Origin: CAZAFL01 sp964484465 | Lineage (GTDB): Bacteria > Bacteroidota > Ignavibacteria > UBA10030 > SZUA-254 | Direction of reading: 5' to 3' | Assembly: GCA_964484465.1 (NCBI GenBank) | Contig: CAZAFL010000030.1 | Coordinates: 1 to 31,671 of the forward strand | Length of the DNA stretch: 31,671 bases | Shown: piece after piece, positions 18,121 through 26,678 of the stretch | Layout: each line of letters starts with the position of its first letter | Numbering within the stretch: the stretch's first letter is position 1 | Notes under the pieces: model-generated | Databases searched by the model: none | What the model was told of the DNA's origin: nothing | Seen by the model: only the letters and a program-made list of their open reading frames with translations | Position numbers and translations under genes: made by a program

Positions 18121-21100
18121 CTATTTTACATCTTCTTTTTCCAGCTGTTCGAAATATTTTCTAATAAGTTCTTCATAATCCTTGGAATATTTGCCTTCAA
18201 GGACCTTAAGAAGTTCTTCGCGGAGCCTGTTTTTTCCTTCCTGCGTGGAGAAGTTGATATCGGCCGGGTTCGTTCGTTCTGTGGTTTTTCCCGTTTCAGC
18301 TTTTCGGCGTTTTTCGTAGTCCCGCTCACGCATCGAGCGTGTTGATTCAAGCAGTCGCGAGAGTATCCGGTCCTGTTTCTGGAGCGTTGCAGGGTTCACA
18401 TTCTTCTGTTCGAGGTCTGTCTGCACTTCCTGCATTTCTTTTGCAACCTGGTCGAGGTTGCCGAGGAGCTTGCTGAAATCACCCGTATTCTTCGCTTCGT
18501 TCGACAACTCTGCGAGCGATTTTTGAACAGCCGCCTCCTGTCCGCCAAGGCGTTCATACGCTTGCTGTTGTTCTGCAGTAATTCCCTGACCGTTACCCTC
18601 CCCCATTGCCTGCTTCGTGCCGGAATTGATACCCTGTTGTGCGCCAGCCATTTGCTGGAGTTGCCCCATGAGTCCTGCCATACCCATACCGCCCTGCCCG
18701 CCTTGCATGAGCCCGTCCAGAGCACCTTGCATCATCATGGCAGCCCTGTTCAGCGATCCCATTGCTTCGCTTTGCTTCTGCGATGCGCCGCCGGGGTTTC
18801 TGTTTTCCATGTTCTGTAACGCGTCGCTCATCTGGTTCATTGCGTTGCCGATTTCTTTTCCCATTTCCGGACCGATTGCAAATGTTTTCTTTGCTATCTC
18901 GGACATCGCGTTAGCGATGTTGCTGAGTGAGGTCAGATTTTCCATCTGCTGTTCGGCGCTCTCCCGGAATCGCTGTGAATTTGGGTCAAGACTGCCCGTT
19001 TCGTTTTTTGATGCTTCTTCACTCTTCGAAAGTTCCAGCATATTTTCCAGCTGCTTCCGCATCTGGTTGACAATTTCCTTTGTTTGTTTCTCCTGCAGGG
19101 ATTTTTGCGCCTCTTTCATTTGCTGCATGAAATTGTTCAGTCCTTGCATTGTTTTCTGCTGTGTCTGCTGAGCCTGTTTCATATCGCCTGCCTGCATTTG
19201 TTCCGCAGATTGCTCCATTTTTTGCTGTACCTGGTCCTGTTGCAACTGCTGCTCGGCTTTTGCCATATCCTCAATGGGCATTTCCTTAGCGAACTCTTCC
19301 ATACTCTGCTTGAGATCAGATGTTTCTTTTTCAAGCGATCCCATTTGCTTCTGCATATCCTTCTGTTGTTGCGCCTCTTCACCCCGCTTCTGCTGGTCTG
19401 AAGGATTTGTCTCCGCGGCACGCTGTTGAAGGGCTTCCTGTTGCTTCGTCAATTCCTCGGTACGTTTGACAAGCTCATCGAGTTTCTGTTCGATATGGAT
19501 GCGCTTAAGCAATTCAACCGTTCGTTCGAGGCTCTGGCGGAATTGTTCTTCGGAAAATTTCAACTGCTGCATCGCCTGTTTGAGCTGCTCGGGAGAAAGC
19601 TGTTTCATCGACTCCTGGAGCTTTTTCAGTGCCTCTTTGAGCTCCGGGGAGTTCAGCTGCTCCATTAATTTTTGAAGCTCGAGATACTTTTCCATCGTCT
19701 GAGGTGAGAGGAGATTGTTCTCCTCCATCTTCTTGACCATCTTATCCATTGCCTGTGAGGTTTCGTCGAGCTTCTTCGTCATCGATTCATACCGCTGGAC
19801 CATCTCTTCGGCTTTCTTTTGCTGTTGCCAGTCGGACTTCTCGCCATTTTTCTTCATCTCATTTTGAAGGCTCTCGACCTGTTTTTTGAATTCCTGCGTT
19901 TCATTCGCAATGCTCTGCATTGACTCCATCGACATCTGGTGAGTTTGCGAGACATCGGAGAATAGTTCATCAATAGAAGGGAGGCGAAGCATGTATGTTT
20001 CACTCTTTCCGGATTTCGGCCCGCTGATGTTGTCGTTATCGAACACTTCTACAAAATAAGTGACAGCATCCTCGGGGACAAGATGCAGGGCGGACAGGTC
20101 CCAGTGATACCATAGTTCCGCAGAACTCTCTTTAGTCGGGGGCAATGAAATATCGGTATAGGTGAATTCTTCGGATGTATGCTCATACCGGGATTGTGTC
20201 AACCGGTGCGCAAGCCGGAGTTTTGAGAAACCGAAGTCATCCTTGACGCGGATAAAGAGGTCGAGCTTCATATCTTCGGTCAGGTCGACATTCTTTCCCG
20301 GCGTCAAAATTTCCGCTGTCGGATATTCATCCGGGAGAACCGAAATGGTGTATTCAACCGGGTCGAGGTTGTGCAATCCGCTCATATCGGTCAGGAGGAG
20401 ATGATACGAGGAATTCTTTTTGATAGTGAAGTTAAGGTCTGCAGTCTGAGTGTGCGCAGTCAATTGGCGGTTAGTGCTGTCGTTGAATACCATTTCTGCA
20501 GACGCGAGCTCTTTGCTCGCGGCAAGCTGCATGTTCACATTTGTGCCGGGATAGGCACTGATGTCGCCGACATTCTCGTCGAGCGTCTTCAGCGGCAAGC
20601 GGGCGTAAGATGGAGGTGTAAGCTTAATCTGCATCGAGCGAATCAGGGGCCTGTCCAATACCGAAATCCTAAACTTGTCGCTTTTTATATCATCGGCACT
20701 TGCATAGTATTCGGTGGAAGATTTGATATCGCTGATTGACGTTTTGAATACCCCCCCACCCGATGATAACGGTTGGGCGTCGAAATCAAGCTGACCTTCC
20801 TGTCGTGTAAACACAGAAATATTTCTTACCGGCTTTCCCTGCGTCCTGATGGTAATTGGAACGTTCTGTCCGCGGACGACTTCAGTATTTCCCGGGTCGA
20901 TGATAAACTGTATCGGGAGTGATGCTGCAAACGATTGATTGTAATGAACGATCCGGTAGAGCGATGTAAAAAATCCCGACGGTGAAATGACCAGTAACAG
21001 CACCAACACTGCGGCCGCGTATGACGCGAAAGCTCCCATCTTTCGGACAGGCTGGCTTGTGACGGTTTCTGCAAAATTCAACGGTTGGATTTGGCGGTAG

Positions 21101-21534
21101 AGGTCTGAAAATGACGCGTCGATAAGGTCGGCGGAATAGACTTCTTTCAGTCTCTCCCGTTCTTCATACATTTGCAGTGCGTCAATCAACCGATCGCGGA
21201 TGTGCGGGAAATGTTTGCCGACTCTAAATGCGAGAGAAAAATTCGATTCGGTCTTTAATATCCCGAGTAGACGCAGAAGCGGCCGTACAACCAGCCATCC
21301 GAGCGAGGTCAGAATTGGAACTCCGGTCATAAAAACAATAATGGTTCTGCCGAACGTATTTAACGCAAAGAGTTGCTCTATCACTATGGCAATAACAACC
21401 AGGATAACCGCTAGTAATATTGTGGCAAGAAGGCCATAGAAAAGTAAAAAGCGGTAGCGTTTGTTGCGAACGCGTGCAAGTCGCTGCAGGATTTCGGAAT
21501 ATAATGAGGAGGTATGTGACTGTTCAGTTGTCAA
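18121..21534 (-). CDS. very large DUF4175-like membrane protein with Gln/Met-rich coiled coil
   Basis: The protein has 1137 aa. The N-terminus carries membrane helices at about residues 29-53 and 62-90 and a third at about 167-187, similar to the DUF4175 layout. A periplasmic region of beta-rich domains follows (about 190-525). The C-terminal half (about 530-1090) is extremely rich in Gln, Met, Glu and Lys and predicted coiled coil, with a Gly/Met-rich stretch (GGQGGMGMAGLMGQLQQ) near 945-965. The start is TTG 21534: upstream in frame there is a stop and no ATG. It is 36 bp downstream of the DUF4159 gene and surely the same transcript. In Bacteroidota these families often neighbour MoxR/DUF58 genes; none are in this window. 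Function unknown; a scaffold in the cell envelope is a guess. Confidence 0.8.
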   Translation of the reverse strand: MTTEQSHTSSLYSEILQRLARVRNKRYRFLLFYGLLATILLAVILVVIAIVIEQLFALNTFGRTIIVFMTGVPILTSLGWLVVRPLLRLLGILKTESNFSLAFRVGKHFPHIRDRLIDALQMYEERERLKEVYSADLIDASFSDLYRQIQPLNFAETVTSQPVRKMGAFASYAAAVLVLLLVISPSGFFTSLYRIVHYNQSFAASLPIQFIIDPGNTEVVRGQNVPITIRTQGKPVRNISVFTRQEGQLDFDAQPLSSGGGVFKTSISDIKSSTEYYASADDIKSDKFRISVLDRPLIRSMQIKLTPPSYARLPLKTLDENVGDISAYPGTNVNMQLAASKELASAEMVFNDSTNRQLTAHTQTADLNFTIKKNSSYHLLLTDMSGLHNLDPVEYTISVLPDEYPTAEILTPGKNVDLTEDMKLDLFIRVKDDFGFSKLRLAHRLTQSRYEHTSEEFTYTDISLPPTKESSAELWYHWDLSALHLVPEDAVTYFVEVFDNDNISGPKSGKSETYMLRLPSIDELFSDVSQTHQMSMESMQSIANETQEFKKQVESLQNEMKKNGEKSDWQQQKKAEEMVQRYESMTKKLDETSQAMDKMVKKMEENNLLSPQTMEKYLELQKLMEQLNSPELKEALKKLQESMKQLSPEQLKQAMQQLKFSEEQFRQSLERTVELLKRIHIEQKLDELVKRTEELTKQQEALQQRAAETNPSDQQKRGEEAQQQKDMQKQMGSLEKETSDLKQSMEEFAKEMPIEDMAKAEQQLQQDQVQQKMEQSAEQMQAGDMKQAQQTQQKTMQGLNNFMQQMKEAQKSLQEKQTKEIVNQMRKQLENMLELSKSEEASKNETGSLDPNSQRFRESAEQQMENLTSLSNIANAMSEIAKKTFAIGPEMGKEIGNAMNQMSDALQNMENRNPGGASQKQSEAMGSLNRAAMMMQGALDGLMQGGQGGMGMAGLMGQLQQMAGAQQGINSGTKQAMGEGNGQGITAEQQQAYERLGGQEAAVQKSLAELSNEAKNTGDFSKLLGNLDQVAKEMQEVQTDLEQKNVNPATLQKQDRILSRLLESTRSMRERDYEKRRKAETGKTTERTNPADINFSTQEGKNRLREELLKVLEGKYSKDYEELIRKYFEQLEKEDVK

Positions 21535-21570
21535 AGGAGCTATGCCTTCTTCAGCAGTGGCACTAAGACT

Positions 21571-22242
21571 CTAATGAGTCAACGCCCACACGACGAGATT
21601 TGTTCCGAAACGGAGCGCCTCTTCGCGTTTTTCCGGTGGGTCGCCATGAACTTCGGGCGGGTCCCAGCCATCGCTGGGGTTCGATTCGTATGTGTAATAA
21701 AGAACGAGCCTGCCGTTGTGGAATAGCCCGAACCCCTGGGGCGGTTTGCCGTCGTGTTCGTGAGTTTTGGGTACGCCTTTTGGGAAATCGAAATGACAGT
21801 GGTACAGGCCGTACGAAAAAGGGAGCTCGACGAGATTCTGTTCCGGGAAAATCTTTTTTGCTTCGCGACGCAACGCTTTGTCCATCCCATAATCATCGTC
21901 AGCATAGATAAAACCGCCGTTCTCAAGGTATGTTCGCAACCGCTGGATCTCGTGGTCGGTGAAAGAAATATTTCCGTGTCCGGTAATAAAAATGAATGGA
22001 TAGGAAAAAAAATTGTCGCTGGCGATATCGACAAATTCATATTTCGGGTCGACGTCGATGAGCGTGTTCTGCTTCACGAACTTGAGCAGTTCGACTTCCT
22101 CCTGCGGGTCGTTATACCAGTCCCCGCCGCCGTTGTACTTGAGGCGGGCGATTTTGAAGGCGCTGGTCGTTTTACCGGATTGGGAAATCGATACACCAGG
22201 AAGCAGAAAGACGATGATGAATGACACCACGAAGATTCTCAT
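21571..22242 (-). CDS. exported DUF4159 domain protein
   Basis: The 223 aa begin with a signal peptide (about 1-21, core FVVSFIIVFLLPG). The rest matches the DUF4159 pattern: GGDWYNDP (about 40-47), the strand FIFITGHG (about 83-90) and the YLENGGFIYADDDYG segment (about 108-122), which resemble a glutamine-amidotransferase/ThuA-like Rossmann fold. The conserved catalytic Cys of true amidotransferases is not evident. It is encoded upstream of the DUF4175 gene on the minus strand and likely acts with it in the periplasm. A possible promoter (TTGCAT, 17 bp, TACCTT reading leftward from 22279 to 22251) would give a nearly leaderless message. Confidence 0.8.
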   Translation of the reverse strand: MRIFVVSFIIVFLLPGVSISQSGKTTSAFKIARLKYNGGGDWYNDPQEEVELLKFVKQNTLIDVDPKYEFVDIASDNFFSYPFIFITGHGNISFTDHEIQRLRTYLENGGFIYADDDYGMDKALRREAKKIFPEQNLVELPFSYGLYHCHFDFPKGVPKTHEHDGKPPQGFGLFHNGRLVLYYTYESNPSDGWDPPEVHGDPPEKREEALRFGTNLVVWALTH

Positions 22243-22250
22243 ACAATAAA

Positions 22251-22279
22251 AAGGTATGAAAACGTGCAGGAAGATGCAA
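22251..22279 (-). promoter_or_regulatory. possible promoter for the DUF4159-DUF4175 operon
   Basis: On the minus strand TTGCAT (22279-22274) and TACCTT (22256-22251) are 17 bp apart, placing the start of transcription within a few bases of the ATG at 22242. It overlaps the upstream ATG at 22256 of the divergent macro-domain frame, which argues against that ATG being used. Confidence 0.35.
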
Positions 22280-22289
22280 ACCTACATGG

Positions 22290-22318
22290 TTGAAAGTACC
22301 ACCCGAGTTGCGTACTTT
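22290..22318 (+). promoter_or_regulatory. possible promoter for the macro-domain gene
   Basis: TTGAAA at 22290-22295, a 17-bp spacer and TACTTT at 22313-22318 predict transcription from about 22325. This is downstream of the ATG at 22256 but upstream of the ATG at 22349, so it also helps choose the gene start. Confidence 0.4.
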
Positions 22319-22348
22319 ACTCAAGAGATTAATACTTATTGTGCATAC

Positions 22349-22894
22349 ATGCGTATTAATATCAACCACAGCAGCATAGAAATCACTCAAGGTGACATCA
22401 CGGAACAGCCCACCGAAGCGATTGTCAATGCCGCAAACAATCATTTGTGGATGGGAGGAGGTGTCGCTGGAGCTATCAAACGCAGAGGTGGAGTCGAAAT
22501 CGAGCATGCGGCTGTAGAGCAGGGTCCGGTGGAAGTCGGTGAGGCAGTGATTACTTCCGGTGAAGCATTGCAGGCAAAATACGTCATTCATGCCGCCGTC
22601 ATGGGACAAGACCTCCACACCGATGCGGCAAAAATTACAACTGCAATGCGGAACACCCTGCGATTGGCTGAAGAAAAAAAGATAACGTCGATCAGTTTTC
22701 CCGCGCTCGGCACAGGTGTGGGAGGGTTTTCACTGTTTCATTGCGCGAGTATTATGATTTCGGAGGCGATTCAATTTCTCTCGTCTTCACGAACTCAAAA
22801 TATTTCCGCAATAACATTTGTTCTGTTTGACCGACAGGCGTTTGAGGCATTCACAGAAGAATTGAAATTACAATTCTCATCAAAAAGACATTGA
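22349..22894 (+). CDS. macro domain protein (ADP-ribose/O-acetyl-ADP-ribose binding)
   Basis: A single macro domain of 181 aa from ATG 22349. Ligand-binding features are clear: G15-D16-I17 contacting adenine, the N27-A-A-N30 strand, the first phosphate loop G36-G-G-V-A-G-A, and the second loop G121-T-G-V-G-G-F. This set is typical of MacroD-like or ALC1-like hydrolases that remove ADP-ribose from proteins or O-acetyl-ADP-ribose; activity is not proven by sequence. The frame also extends upstream to ATG 22256 (212 aa), but those 31 residues are not macro-like and a promoter-like pair lies inside them. It is divergent from the DUF4159 gene. Confidence 0.88.
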   Translation: MRININHSSIEITQGDITEQPTEAIVNAANNHLWMGGGVAGAIKRRGGVEIEHAAVEQGPVEVGEAVITSGEALQAKYVIHAAVMGQDLHTDAAKITTAMRNTLRLAEEKKITSISFPALGTGVGGFSLFHCASIMISEAIQFLSSSRTQNISAITFVLFDRQAFEAFTEELKLQFSSKRH

Positions 22895-22987
22895 GCCAGT
22901 AGAGAAGTGCAGACCTCCACCCATACTCGTTATCCTTCCGTTCTCCAAAATTATAGAAAAGGAATGACGAGGATAGGTCCAACCATC

Positions 22988-23016
22988 TTGCTATTCCTCA
23001 CAAAAATTGGTAAGTT
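22988..23016 (+). promoter_or_regulatory. possible promoter for the GT9-MOSC-waaA unit
   Basis: TTGCTA (22988-22993) and TAAGTT (23011-23016) with a 17-bp spacer precede ATG 23029, giving a very short leader. The match to consensus is modest, so this is tentative. Confidence 0.3.
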
Positions 23017-23028
23017 TCCTCGACTCTC

Positions 23029-23195
23029 ATGCCAGCTCCGGAGAAAATTCTCATCATACGGTTCAGTTCACTCGGGGATATTATCCTTGCGTCGCCGTTG
23101 ATTCGTGCTCTGCGAAATGTATACCCCAATGCCGATATCGATTTTCTGCTGAAGTCGGAATATGCCGATGCTCTCCGATACAACCCGTACCTTTC
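23029..23195 (+). CDS. GT9 (heptosyltransferase-like) glycosyltransferase, 5' part before assembly gap
   Basis: The 55 visible residues from ATG 23029 read EKILIIRFSSLGDIILASPLIRALR and on to YADALRYNPYL. The RFSSLGDI start is the signature N-terminus of family 9 glycosyltransferases, which add heptose or similar sugars to LPS core at the inner face of the inner membrane. The gene then enters the run of N. Its other end is at 23297-23467. About 250 residues or more are missing, judging by the usual length of about 330-350 aa. The neighbour waaA supports a role in LPS core assembly. Confidence 0.8.
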
Positions 23196-23295
23196 NNNNN
23201 NNNNNNNNNNNNNNNNNNNNNNNNNNNNNNNNNNNNNNNNNNNNNNNNNNNNNNNNNNNNNNNNNNNNNNNNNNNNNNNNNNNNNNNNNNNNNNN
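23196..23295. other. assembly gap, 100 N
   Basis: Exactly 100 undetermined bases, the conventional size for a gap of unknown length. It lies inside the GT9 gene. The frame differs on the two sides, which is an artefact of the arbitrary gap size. Confidence 0.99.
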
Positions 23296-23296
23296 C

Positions 23297-23467
23297 CCGT
23301 ACGGAACAGAAAACATTGTTGTTGAAGAGAAAAGCCTTGCCTGCAGGCCGTGCAGTCATATCGGGCTGGATAGGTGCCCGAAAGGACACTTTAAGTGTAT
23401 GAAGGATATTAGTGTTGAACGTGTAATTCAGGCGACGGAAAAATTACTACAACAATCAACAAACTAA
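23297..23467 (+). CDS. GT9 (heptosyltransferase-like) glycosyltransferase, 3' part after assembly gap
   Basis: This is the C-terminal 56 residues of the gene interrupted by the gap, in a different frame from the 5' part because the gap length is arbitrary. The segment LACRPCSHIGLDRCPKGHFKCMKDI followed by VERVIQA is the usual C-terminal Cys-containing signature of GT9 enzymes (C-PC, CP-GH, CM-I). The stop TAA at 23465-23467 overlaps the ATG of the MOSC gene, so the two are coupled. Confidence 0.78.
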   Translation, partial: PYGTENIVVEEKSLACRPCSHIGLDRCPKGHFKCMKDISVERVIQATEKLLQQSTN

Positions 23468-23907
23468 TGCAAAACAGTCTTGAAGGAAAAATTGCGTCAC
23501 TCCAGATCTGTCCCGGTCATCGAAAGCCGATGCAAAAAGTAGATAGGACGGAAGCCATCGAGAATCTTGGCTTGAAAGATGATCGACATGCGCTTCCCGA
23601 CAGCTCTCGCCAGGTACTGTTGATTGAGAAAGAAACTCTGGATACTTTTGGGTTAAAGCCCGGAGAAGTGAAGGAGAATGTAACTACATCGGGCATCGAA
23701 CTCATGACATTGCAACGCAGGGCAAGGTTAAGAATAGGGAGTGAAGTTATTTTAGAAATCACACAATCCTGTTCACCGTGCAGTCGCATGGAAGAAATCC
23801 GAACCGGGCTGCGACAGGAATTGGCGGGGCGCCGGGGGATGCTTGCACGAGTTGTTCACGGAGGGTTCATCGGGGTCGGCGATTCAATAAAAGTAATTCA
23901 GAATTAG
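23467..23907 (+). CDS. MOSC domain protein
   Basis: The 146 aa form a stand-alone MOSC domain, the beta-barrel fold of molybdenum cofactor sulfurase C-termini and of YiiM/YuaD-like proteins, thought to handle sulfur or Moco-linked reductions. Family marks are KENVTTSGIEL (about 69-79), the L-x-R-x-G-x-E strand near 88-95, and the Cys-containing SCSPCSRMEEI (about 101-111), where the second Cys corresponds to the conserved MOSC cysteine. No molybdopterin genes are in the window, so the substrate is open. The start overlaps the GT9 stop by one base, and the waaA start is only 1 base beyond its own stop. Confidence 0.85.
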   Translation: MQNSLEGKIASLQICPGHRKPMQKVDRTEAIENLGLKDDRHALPDSSRQVLLIEKETLDTFGLKPGEVKENVTTSGIELMTLQRRARLRIGSEVILEITQSCSPCSRMEEIRTGLRQELAGRRGMLARVVHGGFIGVGDSIKVIQN

Positions 23908-23908
23908 T

Positions 23909-25183
23909 GTGGTCTGGTTTCTCCTCTATAATAGTATTGTCGTCCCCGTCGGTTGGCTCGTCATTCAGGCGCTTCGGTTATTCGATCCAAAAGTAAGAAG
24001 GGGCGTCCGCGGCAGAAAACATCTCTTTCAGGATTTGGAGCGAAAATGCAAGATGCTTCAAAACAGCGGGCGTCGGGTCTGGTTTCATTCCTCTTCCATG
24101 GGAGAATTTGAGCAGGCGAAACCCATCATCGCCGAACTAAAAAAACGTCACCCGGATATCGACATTATCGTTTCATTTTTCTCTCCTTCCGGATATGAAC
24201 ATTCACAATTGTACAGGCTTGCAAGTGTGATTACCTACCTTCCATTCGATTCATACGCGAATGCGCAGAGGTTTGTCGGTTTGATCAAGCCCACCGCGGC
24301 AGTCATAATTCGGTATGATGTGTGGCCCAATCACCTGCGGGCGTTGAATGCCAGGAGTATCCCTACGTTCATTGTGAATGCAACGTTGCGGAGGAACGGG
24401 CTGCGGGAACTTCCATTAATAAAACAATTTCATCGGGCGTTGTATAACTCTCTCGACTACATCCTGACAGTTTCCGAAACGGACAAAGAAAATTTTACGT
24501 CCTATACGCTTCAACACCCGGTGCTGGATATTATGGGGGATACAAGGTACGACCAGGTCTGGAGGCGAAGTGCCGAATCGAAAACCCGACATCTTATTCC
24601 ACAGAATCTGTTATCGAACAAAAAAGTGTTCGTTGTCGGCAGCAGCTGGCAAGAAGATGAAGAACGGTTGTTCCCCGCAGTGTCGCGTCTCGCCAAAGAG
24701 GTACCAGAATTGCTGGTCGTGCTGGTTCCGCATGAACCCAATCTTGAAACGCTCGAACGGATTGAACATGAATTGAATGGCAATATCCGCAGTATTCGAT
24801 TTTCCGACCTTGCTGATTTTCGCGGGGAGTCAATCGTGATTATCGACAGTGTGGGCATTTTGATGACGCTCTATCGTTATGCTCACCTCGTGTATGTTGG
24901 TGGGAGCTTCCACCAGGGAGTCCACAATGTCCTCGAACCTGCTTCGTACGGCGTACCTATTATCATAGGCCCGAAACACGAAAATTCCCACGAGGCTTTG
25001 GAGCTTGTTTCACAAGGAGCCGCATTTGTCGCAAGAGAGACAGATGAACTCCGTATGCTCATTGGTTCACTGCTTGCTGATGAAAAAAAGCGTTCGGTTG
25101 CCGGAAGAAAAGCCCTGGAGCTGGTTGAGCGAAACACCGGTGCGACTGAACGCTTCCTTTCGTATTTGGAAAAAGTTTTGTAG
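23909..25183 (+). CDS. waaA: 3-deoxy-D-manno-octulosonic acid (Kdo) transferase
   Basis: Transfers Kdo from CMP-Kdo to lipid A precursor, the first step of LPS core synthesis, at the cytosolic face of the inner membrane. The 424 aa match E. coli WaaA (425 aa). An N-terminal hydrophobic anchor (about 1-20) precedes the GT30 acceptor domain with WFHSSSMGEFEQ (E66 aligns with the conserved, probably catalytic Glu). The donor-binding half contains VVGSSWQEDEE and YVGGSFHQGVHNVLEPASYGVPIIIGP. Start is GTG 23909, one base after the MOSC stop. Its presence shows that the host makes LPS. Confidence 0.95.
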   Translation: MVWFLLYNSIVVPVGWLVIQALRLFDPKVRRGVRGRKHLFQDLERKCKMLQNSGRRVWFHSSSMGEFEQAKPIIAELKKRHPDIDIIVSFFSPSGYEHSQLYRLASVITYLPFDSYANAQRFVGLIKPTAAVIIRYDVWPNHLRALNARSIPTFIVNATLRRNGLRELPLIKQFHRALYNSLDYILTVSETDKENFTSYTLQHPVLDIMGDTRYDQVWRRSAESKTRHLIPQNLLSNKKVFVVGSSWQEDEERLFPAVSRLAKEVPELLVVLVPHEPNLETLERIEHELNGNIRSIRFSDLADFRGESIVIIDSVGILMTLYRYAHLVYVGGSFHQGVHNVLEPASYGVPIIIGPKHENSHEALELVSQGAAFVARETDELRMLIGSLLADEKKRSVAGRKALELVERNTGATERFLSYLEKVL

Positions 25184-25214
25184 ATTTCAATCATCAATGT
25201 AATACCCGCCTTCA

Positions 25215-26381
25215 ATGAAAATTGCTTACTTTGACACGATCGCAGGAATAAGCGGCGACATGACACTCGGTGCCTTCATCGACGCCGGTGTTTCCATTGA
25301 TGTTCTTATTGGTGAAATTCAAAAGCTTCGCATCGAGGGAGTGGAGCTCGAGGCTTCACATCTCCAGAGGAATGGCATCACGGCTGTGAAGCTCGATGTG
25401 GTTATCTCTTCCGTTCAGACTCACAAGCGTCATCTGAAGGATATCTTCAAGATTATTGAGGATAGTACATTGAGCGATCGTATCAAGCGGGATGCAAAAA
25501 AAATATTTATGGAGGTTGCCAAAGCCGAGGCGAAAATCCATAACACGACGATAGAGAAAATTCATTTTCATGAAGTCGGCGCTCTTGATTCCATTGTCGA
25601 TATTGTCGGGGCGGCGATATGTTTTGAACAGCTTGGTATTGAGAAGACATTTTCTTCTGCAGTAAAACTGGGAAACGGCGGCTTCGTCGAAACCGAGCAT
25701 GGAAAACTTCCGTTGCCCGGTCCGGCGGCGGTTGAAATACTCAAGGAGTATCCCACAATATTAACCGATATTCCGTTTGAGCTTACTACCCCGACCGGTG
25801 CGGCGATCATCAAAGCAATGTCGTCAGGTATTCTCGCCGAAGAGCGAATCAACGCCTCAAACATTGGGTATGGAGCGGGGACAAGGGAAATTCCGCAACT
25901 GCCCAATCTTCTGCGCGTTATCGTTGGTGAAATGACGCCTGAATATGAAGAAGATGAAGTGGTGATTGTGGAGACGAATATTGACAACATGAACCCGGAA
26001 ATATATCCTTATGTCATCGAACAATTATTGCTCGCCGGCGCGCAGGATGCTTACATGGTTCCGGTCATTATGAAGAAGGGAAGGCCCGGAATCCTTCTCA
26101 GCGCAATGGTCGGCAAGGCACACATGGACCGGGTTCTGCAGGTATTTTTTGCCCAAACAACGACACTTGGCGTCAGGATTCAACAGACGGGAAGAAGAAA
26201 ATTGCATCGTGAACAGCGTGTTGTCGGGACAACGCTTGGTCAAGTGACCGTGAAAGAGATTACATTCAATGGCAGTGTACGGCTTGTGCCTGAACATGAA
26301 GAGTGCAAACGCCTGGCGCAGGAACTTCATCTTCCTCTTGTGGAAGTATACCGCAGATTGGAACGGGAGCTCATGCAGTAA
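25215..26381 (+). CDS. larC: nickel pincer cofactor biosynthesis protein LarC
   Basis: A CTP-dependent nickel insertase that completes the nickel-pincer nucleotide cofactor of lactate racemase and related LarA enzymes. The 388 aa contain the hallmark N-terminus YFDTIAGISGDMTLGAFIDAG, the H117-F-H-E-V-G-A-L-D-S motif and the C-terminal region with VVIVETNIDNMNPEIY and GRPGILLSAM. It is a single uninterrupted frame, whereas Lactiplantibacillus plantarum makes LarC by programmed frameshift. larA, larB and larE are not next to it, so partners must be elsewhere if the cofactor is made. ATG 25215 lacks a clear Shine-Dalgarno and is 31 bp after waaA. Confidence 0.92.
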   Translation: MKIAYFDTIAGISGDMTLGAFIDAGVSIDVLIGEIQKLRIEGVELEASHLQRNGITAVKLDVVISSVQTHKRHLKDIFKIIEDSTLSDRIKRDAKKIFMEVAKAEAKIHNTTIEKIHFHEVGALDSIVDIVGAAICFEQLGIEKTFSSAVKLGNGGFVETEHGKLPLPGPAAVEILKEYPTILTDIPFELTTPTGAAIIKAMSSGILAEERINASNIGYGAGTREIPQLPNLLRVIVGEMTPEYEEDEVVIVETNIDNMNPEIYPYVIEQLLLAGAQDAYMVPVIMKKGRPGILLSAMVGKAHMDRVLQVFFAQTTTLGVRIQQTGRRKLHREQRVVGTTLGQVTVKEITFNGSVRLVPEHEECKRLAQELHLPLVEVYRRLERELMQ

Positions 26382-26436
26382 ATAAACCGTACCGGAGAAG
26401 TAACAACCTCACGGCTTTCCTCTCGCCTCTCTTCAA

Positions 26437-26658
26437 TCATTTAAACGCTTCAATCCGTTCAACAATTTTGGAAATTGTCACCACGATAGTGACACTCAGC
26501 TTCCTGCTCATTGTCCGCAGAAGATTTATCGAAGGCCTGCAGTGCCCCGATTCGATCTGCGCATAATGTTCACGGGAAATCCCGAGGTCGCCTGCAAGTT
26601 CTTTCTGACGCAATCCCCGTTTTATCCTATAGCGTTTTAGCCATACGGAAAGTTTCAT
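26437..26658 (-). CDS. small XRE-family transcriptional regulator
   Basis: The 73 aa consist almost only of a helix-turn-helix domain: WLKRYRIKRGLRQKELAGD, then the turn and recognition helix LGISREHYAQIESGHCRPS, as in Cro/C1-type regulators. The chosen start ATG 26658 has a GAGGGAGG stretch just upstream; the frame extends to 26781, but those 41 residues are not HTH-like. There is no ligand or protease domain, so it is probably a dimeric repressor. It is divergent from the Yip1-like gene at 26804, and a perfect palindrome between the two (26679-26697) is the natural candidate operator. It converges on larC, whose stop is 55 bp away. Confidence 0.82.
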   Translation of the reverse strand: MKLSVWLKRYRIKRGLRQKELAGDLGISREHYAQIESGHCRPSINLLRTMSRKLSVTIVVTISKIVERIEAFK

Positions 26659-26678
26659 TTCCTCCCTCAGTGTGTCTG

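Noticed and set aside
19084..19401. Leu/Phe-rich open frame on the + strand within the DUF4175-like gene
   Set aside because: Produced by the antisense of Gln/Met/Glu/Lys-rich codons; it only looks like a membrane protein.
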